A stretch of 64,000 nucleotides of DNA from Druceiella hillmani (Eukaryota > Arthropoda > Insecta > Lepidoptera > Hepialidae). The notes beneath the pieces are model-generated. The model did not search any database. It worked only from the letters and a program-made list of their open reading frames with translations, and was not told the DNA's origin. Shown here one piece after another: positions 47,131 through 58,520 of the stretch. Position 1 is the first letter of the stretch. Every line of letters starts with the position of its first letter. The position numbers and the translations under genes were made by a program. Location: contig JAYKKI010000007.1 of assembly GCA_039881145.1 (NCBI GenBank), forward strand, positions 36,846,501 to 36,910,500, read 5' to 3'.

Positions 47131-48125
47131 GGCTATTTGGCGGGCATCAGGGTAAAAAAGATACGTTTTGTCGTCGGTATTTGAGAGTGGTATGATAAAA
47201 CGCAACGACGTGGAAGTTGACTTCGATCTTATGGCCCACTCAAAATATATTTCTAATAGAAAAGTAGAGTTTGTTCAGAAATGAGATTGTAGATAAAACC
47301 TAACATAACTGGCGTAATATTTTGCCTTTTAATTAAAATAATTTCAATAAATAAATACATTTTTTTTCAGAATATTTTGAGTCTTGATTTTTTTCAATAT
47401 GTGTGTGTATATGCGCGTGAGTTGTATTTGAGATACTTTAGATAAAATTGATAACAGGACACCCAAAGCAAAAACAGGAATGTAAAAAACATATATAAGT
47501 TGTTTAAGACATGATGATATAGGTGAACATAAAAATTACATTTATTTCTGCGCAATGAATTTCAGAAATATGAAAACTTCTGTTAAGTAAGATCAAACTT
47601 TGTAACTGTAGTTTTGGAGACAATGAATCGTTGAAGATATTTAAAAAAAAATTCATTCTATTTAAAATGACCAATTAAAATGTTGAAAAATCAGTGGAGC
47701 TCGGCCATTTACAGATAAAAAAAGATTTAAAGTTTTTTAATTAGATTTAAAGATTTAAAGAAAAACGTATACGTTACAATAAAGAATTTTAAATATCAGT
47801 AAAATACAAAGTTCTTTGCGGTGATGACAGGGCGCAAAAAAGTGTTAGCGTATTGAGCCTAATATTCTTCTTCTTCGTCACATCTTCAATACTGATGGTC
47901 ATCTCCATCTTACGATGCCTTGCTGGTAGAGCTTACTAGCTGCTTATTTGCTAATTTGTCATCAAATTGTCTCTCGGCGGCAGTGGTAGGGAGAACGGTG
48001 ATGATTCTAATCTTATCAGACAAGCGACAAGGATGTCAACTGCAAGGTAATTTAATTTTTATTTTTACTAAAACAATCATTTGGTGTATCTGGCACTCTG
48101 CCAGCTTATGGCCAATTTAACTGAG
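47131..48125. other. A+T-rich sequence; one unsupported frame
   Basis: A 66-codon frame at 47920-48120 spans a region less A+T-rich than average (about 47870-48040). It may be a decayed repeat, but no motif is clear. Confidence 0.4.
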
Positions 48126-48610
48126 AACTCGTTCATCGTATGCGATTGATGATTTGGTCTCAATTTGGATTCTCAATTTGGTCAAGTATAGATTTCTTGA
48201 TTATTTTGGAAAGTTATGATATAGCAGCATTAATCTTCCGCATCACGTTTCAAAAACACCAATATTTCCATATTTACTGCTTACTAACTTATCTATGAAC
48301 TCATCTGTAGTAGATGGTTGACGATATGATGTCAGTTTGGATTAGATCAAGTATAGTTTGGTTGGTTCTTTTCGTGATAAATGCAGCATTCATCTTCCAA
48401 ATTGAGTAAAAAAAATTTATGCTTTTAGCATCAATTTTCTTCCTATCCACTGTGCGGGTTTTTAAAATTGAGTCCAGTACAGAGTACAGTTCCTTGGTTA
48501 TTTTGGAAATTTATGATATAGGCAATATTCATCTTGTGCATCACGTTTAAAAAACAGAAATATTCCTCTATTTACTGCGCGGGTTTTCCAAAACTCATGC
48601 CAGTATAGAA
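48126..48610. repeat. degenerate tandem repeat, about 130-170-bp unit, three copies
   Basis: TTGATTATTTTGGAAAGTTA (48197), TTGGTTCTTTTCGTGATAAA (48362) and TTGGTTATTTTGGAAATTTA (48494). Each is followed by a CATCTTC/CATCTTG phrase and, in the first and third, ATCACGTTT plus AAAAACA, then ATATTT and TTTACTGC. Noncoding. Confidence 0.65.
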
Positions 48611-49989
48611 ATATAGAGAAAGCAAACCTTCGCACTATTCTCTTCTTGGTGATATTGGAGAACTTCCTATCCCGCCCTATTGAGCTCTCAGCTTTCTGTC
48701 TTGGCTAATAAACTTATTTTGAAAAAGCAAATAAATTTATAAGTGATGATTGGATTTATAATCCTAGTTGTTGAAAATGAAATTATTCAAATAAATTCAA
48801 AGCTAATGTTCTCTCCATGAAATTTATTTTCACGGACAAAATATTAGCTTTAATTTCCCTTTTAAATATTTTATTAGTTATAATGTAGACATACCGAATT
48901 GTGAATGCAAATAATTTTACTTAGAGGAATCAAGTTTGGAGCAGGAAAAATGAGAAGGAATAAGCGCGAAAAAATGCCTTACATTAAGAACGCTAATGGA
49001 AGAAGATGGTTGAAGCACGAAGCAGAGAGATATGATAAAATATGAAGGAAGTGTATATCCACAGGTGGATGCAAATTGCTGAATAATGAAGAAAAGAAAA
49101 AAACGATTTCATTTCTTCTCAATTTTACGAAACAGGACATTCCATGGCGTATTTCGCTTCCTAGTGGGGGTGAAGATCAGATTTATTGTTTACTTAGTTT
49201 TACTTACCCATTTATTCCGCAATACTATCATAGACAAGAGCTTTCTTGCCATTGATTTTGAATCATCTGATGATGACCTATTCACTAGAAATAGAGATAA
49301 GTTAACAACGACTTTATAAACCTTGACGGCAACACTTTATAGGCACTTAATTGCCCCCTAATCAATAGAGAGTTTATTTGAATTTTATGGATATTGTGGG
49401 TTGGATTCAACACATTCAATAAGTTGTATATAAATTATGTAACATAAAGAATTAGAAGATAAGATTTTGTGAGAAAAAATTAGATGTAGTGATTTCATAA
49501 AAAAATATTTTGAAAGAATTTTAACATGGGAAGAAATAACATTATCTATGTTAAAAATGACGATTGAAGGTTATAAGTTGATCATATAGGATTTAAGAAA
49601 ATATCACTTTTATTTCGTTGCTGTCTTACTTAAACTTTAAAGTGTAAATAGTTTGTGTTACTGTTAATGATGCTGGTGTTGCAGTAAAAAATGAATTCAG
49701 CATTTTTCAGATTTTCTAAATTTAAGATACTCTAAGAAAAATAAATAACACGCAATGGACATTATTTTTTATTGAAAGATGAAAGAAACAGGTGTTCCTA
49801 AATTTTAAAGTCGTGTTATTCGATTTTATGAAAAAATATATACAAACATGGTTATAGAGGAATAAGTTTTCAGCTCAATATTTGCTTGGGAGGCTTCACA
49901 TTTAGGAAAAATGGAGGCTTCAAAGAAAATTCAATAAATAAGTGTTTAAGTAAATATTTGGTAAATTAAATAGGTAAAATTTACGCCAA
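48611..49989. other. A+T-rich sequence without recognisable feature
   Basis: A 77-codon frame at 49086-49319 starts with ATG and is rich in Lys/Arg at its start, but I recognise nothing in it. Confidence 0.4.
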
Positions 49990-50115
49990 CTTTTTTCTTT
50001 TTTTTATTTTACAATTTTCACTAAAACTAGTTATATAACTAACAATTAATTTGTTTCTGAATTAATATACTATGTACTGACTAAACTAAGATTTTCCTTT
50101 GAATCACTTAGTTAT

Positions 50116-51700
50116 CTAATGTCTAACAAGCTCAAAAGGTTTTATTCTTTTGATTCTTCTAATAGTATTTTTCACATTTGAGAGTCTGGACACTTCTGGA
50201 TTAATGTGGTTTTGAAGTCTCTTTTGGTGAGAACTAGCAAATCTACTAATAGTATCGTCTACCATCTCAATCTCGAGATCGCGATGGAGATCACAGTTAC
50301 GGACATACCAAGGCGCGTTAACTACACACTTAAACACTTTGTTTTGCAATCTTTATATCACTTGGATATTAGACTTACTGGTGCAGCCCATAGCTGTATT
50401 CCATAACTTTAAATTGGGTGTAGGACTTGCTTACACAAAATAAGCTTGTTGTATGTTGATAGTTCAGAATTACGACCAAGCAACCAATACATTTTTCTGA
50501 ACTTGATATTAAGTTCGTCGCGTTTCTTCTTAATATGTTCTTTCCACCGAAGCTCGGCGTCGAGAGTCATACCAAGATATTTAGCGGTGTTTGCATATGG
50601 TAATTGAGTGCCATTAATAAAGACTGGTTGTTGTGTTATCTTTTTATTTGCAAAGTTGATATGTGTTGATTTGGATTCATTTGTCCAGATGGCTACTTTG
50701 TTGAGAGCAGATAGCAATTTTCTAGTTGAACCTTCCACAGACCCCCTACTGCCATTATTGAAACATCATTAATGTATAGCAAATACAAAACTGGGCCTAG
50801 AACACTACCTTGAGAGAACCCTGCCTTAATCAGCTTCAAGTCTGAATACGAGTCTTCGTATTTAACCCGAAAGTGTCGATTAGTCAGATAGGATTTTAAG
50901 AGTTGGTAGAAGTGATCAGGAAGAAGTAATTTTAATTTGTGTAGGAGACCTTCGTGCCAAACTCTATCAAATGCCTGTGCTATATTCAAGAAGACAGCAG
51001 AACATACATTTTTGTTTTCTATCGCTTTTTCAATAACATCAGTAATACGATGTACTTGATCGATTGTCGAGTGGCTGTTTCTAAAACCAAATTGATGTGG
51101 TGGTATCAAGTTTCTTTGATCAAGAATAGGTTTGAGACGTTTTAAAATTAGTTTCTCAAATAGCTTTGACATGGTTGGTAAGAGTGAGATGGGTCGATAT
51201 GATTCAACTTCACTTAGATTTTTGCCAGGTTTTGGTATCATAATAATTTCAGCTGTTTTCCATGCATCTGGGACATAGTTTAGCCGAATACAGGCATTGA
51301 TCAGAGTAGTAAATTTAACCAGAGCTTTTCTTTGAAATCTTTTAAGTATGTCACCTGTAATTAGATCAAATCCAGGTGCTTTCTTCACATTGAGGTGGTT
51401 TTTAATTTCACCAGCAACTTGCTTAGGCGTAACTAATGGAATTCTGACAGGATAAGCATTGGGATGAAGAGGTGGTAAAGCATCATCTCCCTCGGTCGGA
51501 TAAAATGTTGCTTCAAGATGTTGAGCAAATACATCTGCCTTTTCTGAGTTATTACGAGCCCATTTTCCATCAGTCTTTTTTATAGGGGGTACTTGAGCTA
51601 ACGGTCTTTTAAGATATTTTGTAGATTTCTACAGTGAGTATTCAGTTTTGCTATCTGCAGTAAGTTCTGTAAGAAATGTTTTGTAGTTTCTGTAGTTAGT
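50116..51700 (-). pseudogene. LINE ORF2 reverse transcriptase and C-terminal region
   Basis: The frame runs from about 51700 (KHFLTELTADSK) with one nonsense codon (Trp to TAG near 51630). It reads AQVPPIKKTDGKWARNN, KAPGFDLITGDILKRF, IPKPGKNLSEVESYRPISLL, HQFGFRNSHSTIDQVHRIT, FLNIAQAFDRVWHEGLL and SQGSVLGPVLYLLYINDVS. In motif A the catalytic Asp (FLD) is Asn (50984-50986). Just after YINDVS, at about 50758, the text jumps to IMAVG. The FADD catalytic loop and flanks are therefore deleted. A frameshift and a second small deletion follow (KVAIWTNESKSTHINFANK), then AKYLGMTLDAELRWKEHIK, one stop near 50407 and the C terminus ending FELVRH at 50116. No activity is possible. Confidence 0.9.
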
Positions 51701-52009
51701 AGTCTAGTAGCTTTATTAAGTAGAGTTTTCTCATATGGGCTTCTTGATTGATGCCACTTTCTTCGAAGTTTTCTTTTTTCTGATATAGGACTCTAATTTC
51801 TTTCGTATAATTAAGACCTTTTAATTTTCTTTTCATAACCGGCGTACTATTCCAGGCAACTCCCTGAATATCTGCGGTAAAAGCATTTAATGATTTTTCC
51901 AATTGATCAACAGTCTTTATCGGCACCATCAAATTGATATCATTTTCTAATAAGTAATTAAAATAAATCCAATCTCTTTGTTTGTTACTAAGAGTTAATG
52001 TTTGTTCTT
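51701..52009 (-). pseudogene. LINE ORF2 linker between endonuclease and reverse transcriptase
   Basis: Reads TLSNKQRDWIYFNYLLENDI, LMVPIKTVDQLEKSLNAF, WNSTPVMKRKLKGLNYTKEI and RVLYQKKENFEESG, then shifts frame. This is the usual Jockey-type spacer ending in the conserved K..RR.W segment; the frameshift occurs in an A-rich part. It overlaps the endonuclease frame end by four bases in a different frame, so at least one frame change separates the two parts of ORF2. Confidence 0.8.
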
Positions 52010-52687
52010 TCAAAATGATTTGTTGTCACTAACCGTTAGGTAAATTGGAGAATGATCAGAGTTCAAGTCTAGTCCCTCTTCAATTTTAATATAATTTGCT
52101 GATAATTTTTTGACAACAAAAAAGTCTATTAGGCCTGGAGTTTTATTAGGGTCTGTAGGCCAATACGCTGGTTTACCACTTGACATGAATTCGCATCCAT
52201 AACTGACAGCAGCCATGTATAATTCTCGCGCCTTAGTATTGATTAGTCTTGAGCCCCAGTGGGTGTGTTTAGCCTTGATGTCACCTCCAATGATGAAGCG
52301 ATAATTAAATTTTTTAAAAAGTATGACATATTCATCTGCATAAATATTATACCTAGGTGGCAAATAGATCGCACTTACCCTGAGTTTTTGTTTAGTTGTC
52401 TCAACCGTTACAATTGTAGCTTGGATATTGCAAGTCACATATTTTTCTTCTTCAAAGTTTTTGATGCAGTTTTTAATAATAACAGCACTACCTACGCGAG
52501 GTGTGTTAGCAGGATTATTTGAATAATAGGTTGAGTAGCTTTTGAATCTAATAAAGGACTCCCTAGTAAAATGCGTTTCTGAGATAAGACATATGTCAAT
52601 GTTTTCTGTGTATAGGATTGCTTGCAGCTCATGTTGGTGCTGTAGCAATCCATTGGCATTCCATTCCACAATTCGTAGGGAAGTCAT
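52010..52687 (-). pseudogene. LINE ORF2 apurinic/apyrimidinic-type endonuclease domain
   Basis: A 225-codon intact frame starting MTSLRIVEWNANGLLQHQ. It has the exonuclease-endonuclease-phosphatase motifs in order: WNANG (residues 9-13), SETH (36-39), RVGSAVIIK (64-72), GGDIKAKHTHWGS (134-146) and SDHSP (210-214). In active enzymes the fourth block is GDFNAKH; the substrate-binding and catalytic Asn is Lys here (residue 138), which should abolish nicking of target DNA. The frame runs straight to a stop at the domain end because of the frameshift before the linker. It begins three bases after the ORF1 frame ends, as in Jockey elements. Confidence 0.9.
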
Positions 52688-52689
52688 TG

Positions 52690-54046
52690 TTAGTTTCCAG
52701 AGACTTTTATTTTGCTCTCAATTTTATTGAGTCGCAGATTGAGATCTTTTAGCAACCGCATAATTTCTAATAACATATTATCATTACTAGGTATTTGCTT
52801 AGTTACACGGGTATTGTCAGAAACAGCTTGGCTATATGTTCTTCCGGAATTTTGGGGATTTTGTGATTTTGTGGTCTCAATCTGAGTGGTCTCATTCTGA
52901 CTGGACATTTTTATCAATTTATTAGTATTTACTCGTTGTTTAGGTTTGTTTTTGCTGTCTCTCAGTTTTTGAAGTTCTTTAATCACAGTGACAGCATTTT
53001 GACTGCATATCACTTGCTTTATCACAGTTAATCGTGAAATGATGTCTAGCTCATTTAACACATCTAGGTTCCTTGTTGCAATAGTTTTTGGTATGACCAA
53101 ATGACTGGCAGGTTTTACACTGCGGTATTAATTTATTGCTTTTAATTGATTCAACAGTAACGATCGCATTACAAACTTTTTAATGCTGTATATTTTTTGA
53201 ATGTCCGTATTCTTTTTAAACGCAACAATAAACATGTCTAATGGTTCCTTTGTTTTCCATTTCAATTTGACTGTGGCATTCAGTGCTTCCAAACCTTGAA
53301 CTTTTAGATTATTTATGATATCTGTCGGGCTGCAAGAATGATGAATATTTTTTATCATTACTCTGATATCCCTATCTTGTTTGTTTTCGTAGGAATGCCA
53401 CGAAATTTCATATTTTTTCAATTCATTAGTCAAGGATCTGTATGCATTATCACTAGAAACATTTATTTTACTAACGTTATTGTTCATTAATTTAGTTTGA
53501 AAATGATCACTATCAATTGTTTGGTTTATTAGCGCAGTTAATTAATATTTTCAACGCCGATTAAAATAATAGGTGGTGGTTTATGCATTTGATTTGGTTG
53601 TGACTGCATAGCAGGTTTGGTATTATCACTTACTTTGTTTATTATTTGTCGGCCATGTTTCGGTGATTTAATATCAGCCAATTTCCTTTTTTTCTTATTA
53701 TTTTTAACTCTTATCCATTCTGTGTTGACCGCTAGATCATTATCGCTTAATTCATCTGTTCTTTGTGACTTTAATTCACTCAAATTTCGATTTAGTTTTA
53801 AATTTTCGGTTTCTACTTTCATTACTTTCACTGTTCCTGAAGATCAAAGATAATTGTTTTCAAATTATCTTCATTCTGTCTGGCTTAGCACCAAGCAGAA
53901 TAAAGTTGTTCCTCATTTTGTGTCCTTCGCGTATTTTCAGCGAAGAGTATATTATTTGATTGAAACAATTGGGCTTCATTAGCTGTAGGAGGATAATACT
54001 TCGTCATCACCGTCTGTGATTGTCCTCTTGAATTCTCGTTATCCAT
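52690..54046 (-). pseudogene. LINE ORF1 (gag-like, zinc knuckles)
   Basis: The start MDNENSRGQSQTVMTKYY is at 54046. After a shift comes an acidic/basic segment (KVETENLKLNRNLSELKSQR; WIRVKNNKKKRKLADIK), then PPPIILIGVENIN. The conserved core follows at 53487-53170: YRSLTNELKKYEISWHSYEN, IRVMIKNIHHSCSPTDI and KTKEPLDMFIVAFKKN. Then comes a zinc knuckle CKTCQSFGHTKNYC (53078-53119) and a second one whose second Cys codon is now TGA (53051-53053), CVK*ARHHFTINC. A partial third (CCHC) follows at about 52995. The C-terminal frame (53100-52690) ends in a hydrophilic helix. Frameshifts lie near 53890, 53535 and 53170. ORF1 proteins bind the element RNA. Confidence 0.85.
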
Positions 54047-54170
54047 GCTCTTTCACACGTTACCCGATGTCACTTGCATAGCATGATGACTTCGCTCTCC
54101 AACTCAACGCGTATTAAGTGTGATTTCAAATGCTCAGTACTAGATGACAGCAGTAGTGTTGCTTAACTCC

Positions 54171-54305
54171 TTACTAATAAAATACAAAACAAAGCGCGCC
54201 ATTAGCTGATGTCGAACCCAGGGAGCTCACGCCGCCCGCTTTACGACGCAGCAACGCGGGCGCTAGCGTTACACGATGCACCACGAACGTGCTGCGAGGA
54301 GCCTC
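54171..54305 (-). mobile_element. tRNA-like SINE head adjoining the LINE 5' end
   Basis: Minus-strand sequence is strongly G+C-rich and contains CTGGGTTCGACATCAG, a good B box (about 54205-54221). Some 45-60 bases upstream is an A-box-like TGTAACGCTAGCGC (about 54260-54275). CGCCCGCGTT and AAAGCGGGCGGCGTGAG between them resemble tRNA stems. It is followed by an A+T-rich tail TTTTGTATTTTATTAG that runs into the presumed 5' end of the LINE. A true tRNA gene is unlikely because no complete acceptor stem is evident. Lower confidence than the 8.6-kb SINE. Confidence 0.5.
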
Positions 54306-54825
54306 GAAAAATAGTTATCGTTTTGTACACGACGTGCGGTTGTCGACAGATAAAGTTTGTAAACACGTTAACACGTTTTATCTATGTACCGGGCACCGAT
54401 TGAAAATTACAAACCACCCACTTTTTTATCAATATCGAATTACAGTAACTAACTTTAATAATTTATTTATAGCATTTACTGCTATTCCTGCTATTCCAAA
54501 GAAACATTTGGAAATTTTTATATTTTAAATTATACGGGAGTATCCTACTCACGTCAACAATCGCTTCCGTACGCGGACGAACTCCGAACTTATGCCAACT
54601 TGAAAATGTAAAATGCAGTATATCATGATAATTAACTTAAGCGGCCTTATCGTTACCATATGAGAGAAAAATTTACTAAGGTTTGTTTCACAAGGGAAGA
54701 GGGCAAATTACTCAAAAATATGGCGACGAAAAATACTAATTGAATTTAAGATGAAAAAAAATTCTCATTTCTTCATAAAAATGTTGATTTCTGAAGTTCG
54801 GTTTTTTTAGGTTGTTGTACCTTAA
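54306..54825. other. no recognisable gene
   Basis: Frames at 54209-54403 and 54289-54528 are side products of the G+C-rich SINE-like block. The rest is A+T-rich. Confidence 0.4.
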
Positions 54826-54905
54826 CAGGAAAAAACGGAATATCCATAAGATCCTTCGTGTCCGTCCGTCTATCACAAATGTCTTTCTCAGAAATTTCTT
54901 AACTT
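54826..54905 (-). repeat. tail of the dispersed repeat family
   Basis: Minus strand reads TTTCTGAGAAAGACATTTGT, then GATAGACGGACGGACACGAA, then GATCTTATGGATATTCCGTT. This is the same tail as on the plus strand at 56575-56650, and a related one is at 41568-41635. It is a phrase I recall from repeats in several insects. Confidence 0.65.
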
Positions 54906-55590
54906 AAAAATTGTATTTTGCGTAGTAATAAAGTGTATCAACCATCCATGTATTTCGATAGCTAGCGATAGCACATGTATTACGATAGCGAAAAATGTTA
55001 ATATGGAAATTTGCGGTGGGGGAAGAACTAAAAATTTAAAGATCAATGTAAAGTGTGCAGTTTTTTTAGGAGGGCTAGTTACAAAGACTTAAAAATTTTT
55101 TTTTTTTATTTTCGTATTCAATTTTTGGAGAAATAATAAAAAATTCATAAACAATATATCCCTCCTTCTCTAATTCTTAGACTATTGAACCTAACATAAA
55201 GAAAAAAACAGATTGTAGGAAATATATAGCGATGATCTTAAATGTCAATTTTTAAATTTGCGCAGTATTTTTACCACTATAAAAATAGAAATATATTTAA
55301 TTCTATGAAATAAGGCAACATGTTCTCATTGTGAAAAATTAACACTAGTGAATAGTTTGAAATAAATACTACAGACCCTCAAATCTTTGCAAGTACCTGA
55401 ATGAGCACGGAACTTTCGTAGTACAAGTTGCACTCGATACAATTTTTAAATTTCTCGCTTCGTAAATTTTTTGAAGTTAGTAAATTTTTTTAATGGTAAA
55501 CTTATTTAAATAAATGGTACATTTATTTTAATAAACACTGTATAATAAAATGAAAGTAAAAGATTATTTTAATACAGAATGCTGAGCAGC
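54906..55590. other. A+T-rich sequence, likely old repeat remains
   Basis: G-rich AGGAGGGCTAG and GGTGGGGGAAG phrases recall the monomer of the dispersed family on the opposite strand, but no firm alignment can be made by eye. Confidence 0.35.
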
Positions 55591-55606
55591 GTATATATAC
55601 ATATAC

Positions 55607-55671
<65 letters not shown>
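55591..55671. repeat. (TA)n microsatellite
   Basis: About 30 TA units after ATATACATATACATAT. Confidence 0.97.
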
Positions 55672-55672
<1 letters not shown>

Positions 55673-55879
55673 ATATAGATCACAGGTAATGTACTCTCAT
55701 TCAATTAGGAGTTCCATTGCCTAACTCTGTGAGTATTTTGTATTAGTGGATGTTTTTGAAAAAGCTAAATGTAAGTTACATTAAAAAATACTGATTTACT
55801 GATTAAGGAGAGAAAATTATTTCATAAATAAATATATCGTGTAATTAAATTATTAACAAATACCAACATTATTTTTCGT

Positions 55880-56650
55880 CACTGAAATATATTGCCCAAT
55901 ATATCTTTCATAGGCGTAAACTTATCGTGAATAGTAGAAATACTACGAGGGTTCAGTACTACGAGGGTTCAGTACATGTTCGGGCATTTAAAAGCATTTA
56001 ATGGTACATATTATTCATATTAAACTACTTACAATTTTTTTTATTTCTTGGGAAGTAAATATATTGCCTACAATACTTTTTACAGGCGCATATTTTCAAT
56101 TTTTTTTGTGCTGTAACTACAAATTAACGATATTTTCCTCCTTTGCTTGTGCTTTGAGACCTTAATTGTTGCCAAATTTTATGATTCTGTGTCAAAGGAA
56201 AGTACCCTATAGGTTTTGATTTATTGGCGAGTATCAAAATATGCAGCATAAATGTCCGAAACGAGAATATATTGCCCACTATGTCTTTCATAGGCGCCCA
56301 TTAAAAAAATATTTTTATGTGATCTAATTAAAAATTAACGATTTTTCCTTTGCTTGTGTTGTGAGACTTTGCTTCTTCATGATTCTAGGGATCAATGGGA
56401 AATTTGGATTGATTTGTGTCAAAAATGCGGCATAAATGCTTGTTGCATTTTTAGAGTTTTTTTAATGCGTTGATTGAAAAGTTTGATTTTTACAGCTCCA
56501 AGGAATTGTAAACCTAAGTATTCGATATTAATTTAAAATTGACATCTCCACGCGTTATTGCGTAAAAATATCTAGACAGAGTGACAGATGGACGGACGAC
56601 AAAGTGATCATTTAAGGGTTCCTTTTAAGTTACATGACCCTAAAAACGTT
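55880..56650 (+). repeat. dispersed repeat with internal tandem monomers (three starts) and tail
   Basis: Monomer starts at about 55887 (ATATTGCCCAATATATCTTT, CATAGGCGTAAA), 56060 (ATATTGCCTACAATACTTTT, TACAGGCGCA) and 56268 (ATATTGCCCACTATGTCTTT, CATAGGCGCC). The second and third are followed by the same order: AAATTAACGAT, TTTGCTTGTG, GTGAGAC-like, ATGATTCT, then a GCATAAATG phrase. The tail GACAGATGGACGGACGACAA, AGTGATCATTTAAGGGTTCC lies at 56582-56622. A second tail-like segment follows at 56890-56970. Confidence 0.72.
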
Positions 56651-57740
56651 AAAGATTGAACTCGTAGACATAGTTTTTTTTTCTAAAATTTAAGTAGACT
56701 TATGAAAACTCCATTTTTTTCATAATTTTTTATTTCATAACTTTTTCTTCAAACTTATATCCCGCGACAATTGATATTTCAAGAAATCATAACATTCTTA
56801 TATATATATATATATATTGTTGGGCATTAACTTAAATTAAAATTACTCTGTTTAATATGCTCTATCATTTTGTTAAATTTCAAAGTCAAACAGTTTCCGA
56901 GAAAAACGGATGTATCAGACAGAGGGACCTGTAAGTAGTCTTCTGTTTTTACGGATACGAAATCCTGAAAGAAACAGTTCTGTGAATATGCAGATACTAG
57001 TTCAATTATTTTTTGAAATTAGTGGCAAGTAACCAATAATTGTTTCTATTAATCCATCTGGGATTTCTTTTTTCGAAAATTTTTTATCACTAGTTCAGAT
57101 ATTTTCAAATTAAATAAAAATCTGTAAAATACAAGTAAAATTAGTACCCTGAGAATTTTGTATACACCGAGGAACTATATGTTCATGAAGTCCGAAAATA
57201 TAAAATTATGTTAGTACTTCTGTTAAAGTCTTAACAGATTATTATAAATTTTCAATATATGAGCAGAAACGCATATAGCTTAGTTGACACTAGCACTCTA
57301 ATTTATTAATGCAAGTTGAGCCAAATAATTTTGCATGAAAATAATTAACGAAACCCGTTACTCTTCCCATTTTCTGACAAAAATTATTCCACAATTAAAG
57401 TTTTGGAAATACTGCAAAACAGTCCGGAGACTCACGTCTCGCACTGGAGATGCCGTATAAAAACATTATATAAATAATGTTAGACATATCAATTGTGTTT
57501 AAAAACTCACTTTTACAAAATTTCAAAACAGTCCTTCTTAATATGAAAGAGTACTAATATACAACTAATAATAATAACTAATATACAACATAATTTAAAA
57601 AAAACGGACGGATAAACTAATGAAAATTTATCGTCTTAGTCAAATTAGATACCCTTAATTCAATTAGAGGCGCGATTATAAATTTTTCCTGCCTTTAAAC
57701 AATACTTTCCTAACCAAACTCTGCGGGGATGCGCATAATG
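56651..57740. other. A+T-rich; second tail-like segment near 56900
   Basis: TTTCCGAGAAAAACGGATGT, then CAGACAGAGGGACC at 56893-56930 repeats the theme of the family tail in altered form. A short (TA) run is at 56800-56816. No gene. Confidence 0.45.
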
Positions 57741-58520
57741 GGGAAATAAGAAAAATAAAAGCCATAATTTTTTTGCAAGTAACACTTGTAGTCTACGAGT
57801 TAACTTCTCTTTTGGATAACAGTTAAACTACCCAACGATTGTGTCTAGAGCGGCGGTGGAATTTAAAGTCATTCTACTCTCTTACACCATCTACATTAGG
57901 ACATTATTCCACAAATCCATCAAAATCAACATTTACCTACAAAAGAATAAACATTTCGAAGGTATTTTGCAGAAATACGCGAATTTAGAAAACAATAATT
58001 GGAGTTTGGATGTGTATCGTGCCCAAGAAGCACTTAACTTGTTCAATTGCTTTTGGATTTAGTCCAGCAACGTATACACTTTAGCGTATTGTTAGGTACA
58101 GTTTTATCTTGATATTCGAGTTGAAGACATAATTTTTTTGTTATTACATCTTAGACTATGTAGTCAAAATAACGTAATAATATAATACGGCCTACTTATG
58201 TGCAATATCTTACCGCAATTACATTTAATCACGTTTAATAAAATGTTTATGAATTAGATGTAAATGCATTATATTTTTTTAAATTTTCGTTGATATGTTT
58301 GTAACTTAATTGCAAGATCATTTGAAACAGCCTTAAATTGACTTAAATTTTTTGTTTATAAAATATATGTTATATTTTTTTCACAAAAATATATTAGTTT
58401 CTTAACCAACCTTTTTCAATAAAAAAAATATTATCCACATTAATCTTCTGCGTTCAGTTTAATGCGCGATGGAACTTTATATTTAACCATATCGAATTAC
58501 CAAGAACAGTTCCCAATATT
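57741..58520. other. A+T-rich; one unsupported frame
   Basis: The 73-codon frame at 57841-58062 begins at GTG and has no motif I recognise. Confidence 0.4.

Larger units (their letters stand above)
49990..54170 (-). mobile_element. near full-length Jockey-clade LINE, inactivated
   Basis: The minus strand carries, in order, a 5' untranslated region (about 54170-54047), ORF1 (54046-52690), ORF2 with endonuclease (52687-52010) and reverse transcriptase (about 51700-50116), a short 3' untranslated region, and an A-rich tail (complement of 49991-50016). The order ORF1-endonuclease-RT and the sequence style are those of Jockey-clade non-LTR retrotransposons, which move by target-primed reverse transcription. 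The frames hold several stops, frameshifts and deletions, so it is dead, yet motifs are well preserved and it is clearly younger than the other relics here. Target-site duplications were not found by eye. Confidence 0.9.

Noticed and set aside
50206..50406. Plus-strand frames across the LINE
   Set aside because: Shadows of the minus-strand LINE reading frame; the same applies to 52259-52522, 52542-52730 and 53617-53959.
54205..54305. tRNA gene
   Set aside because: tRNA-like boxes without a matching acceptor stem; better explained as SINE head.
57841..58062. 73-codon frame as a gene
   Set aside because: GTG start, no recognisable domain, no splice or promoter context.
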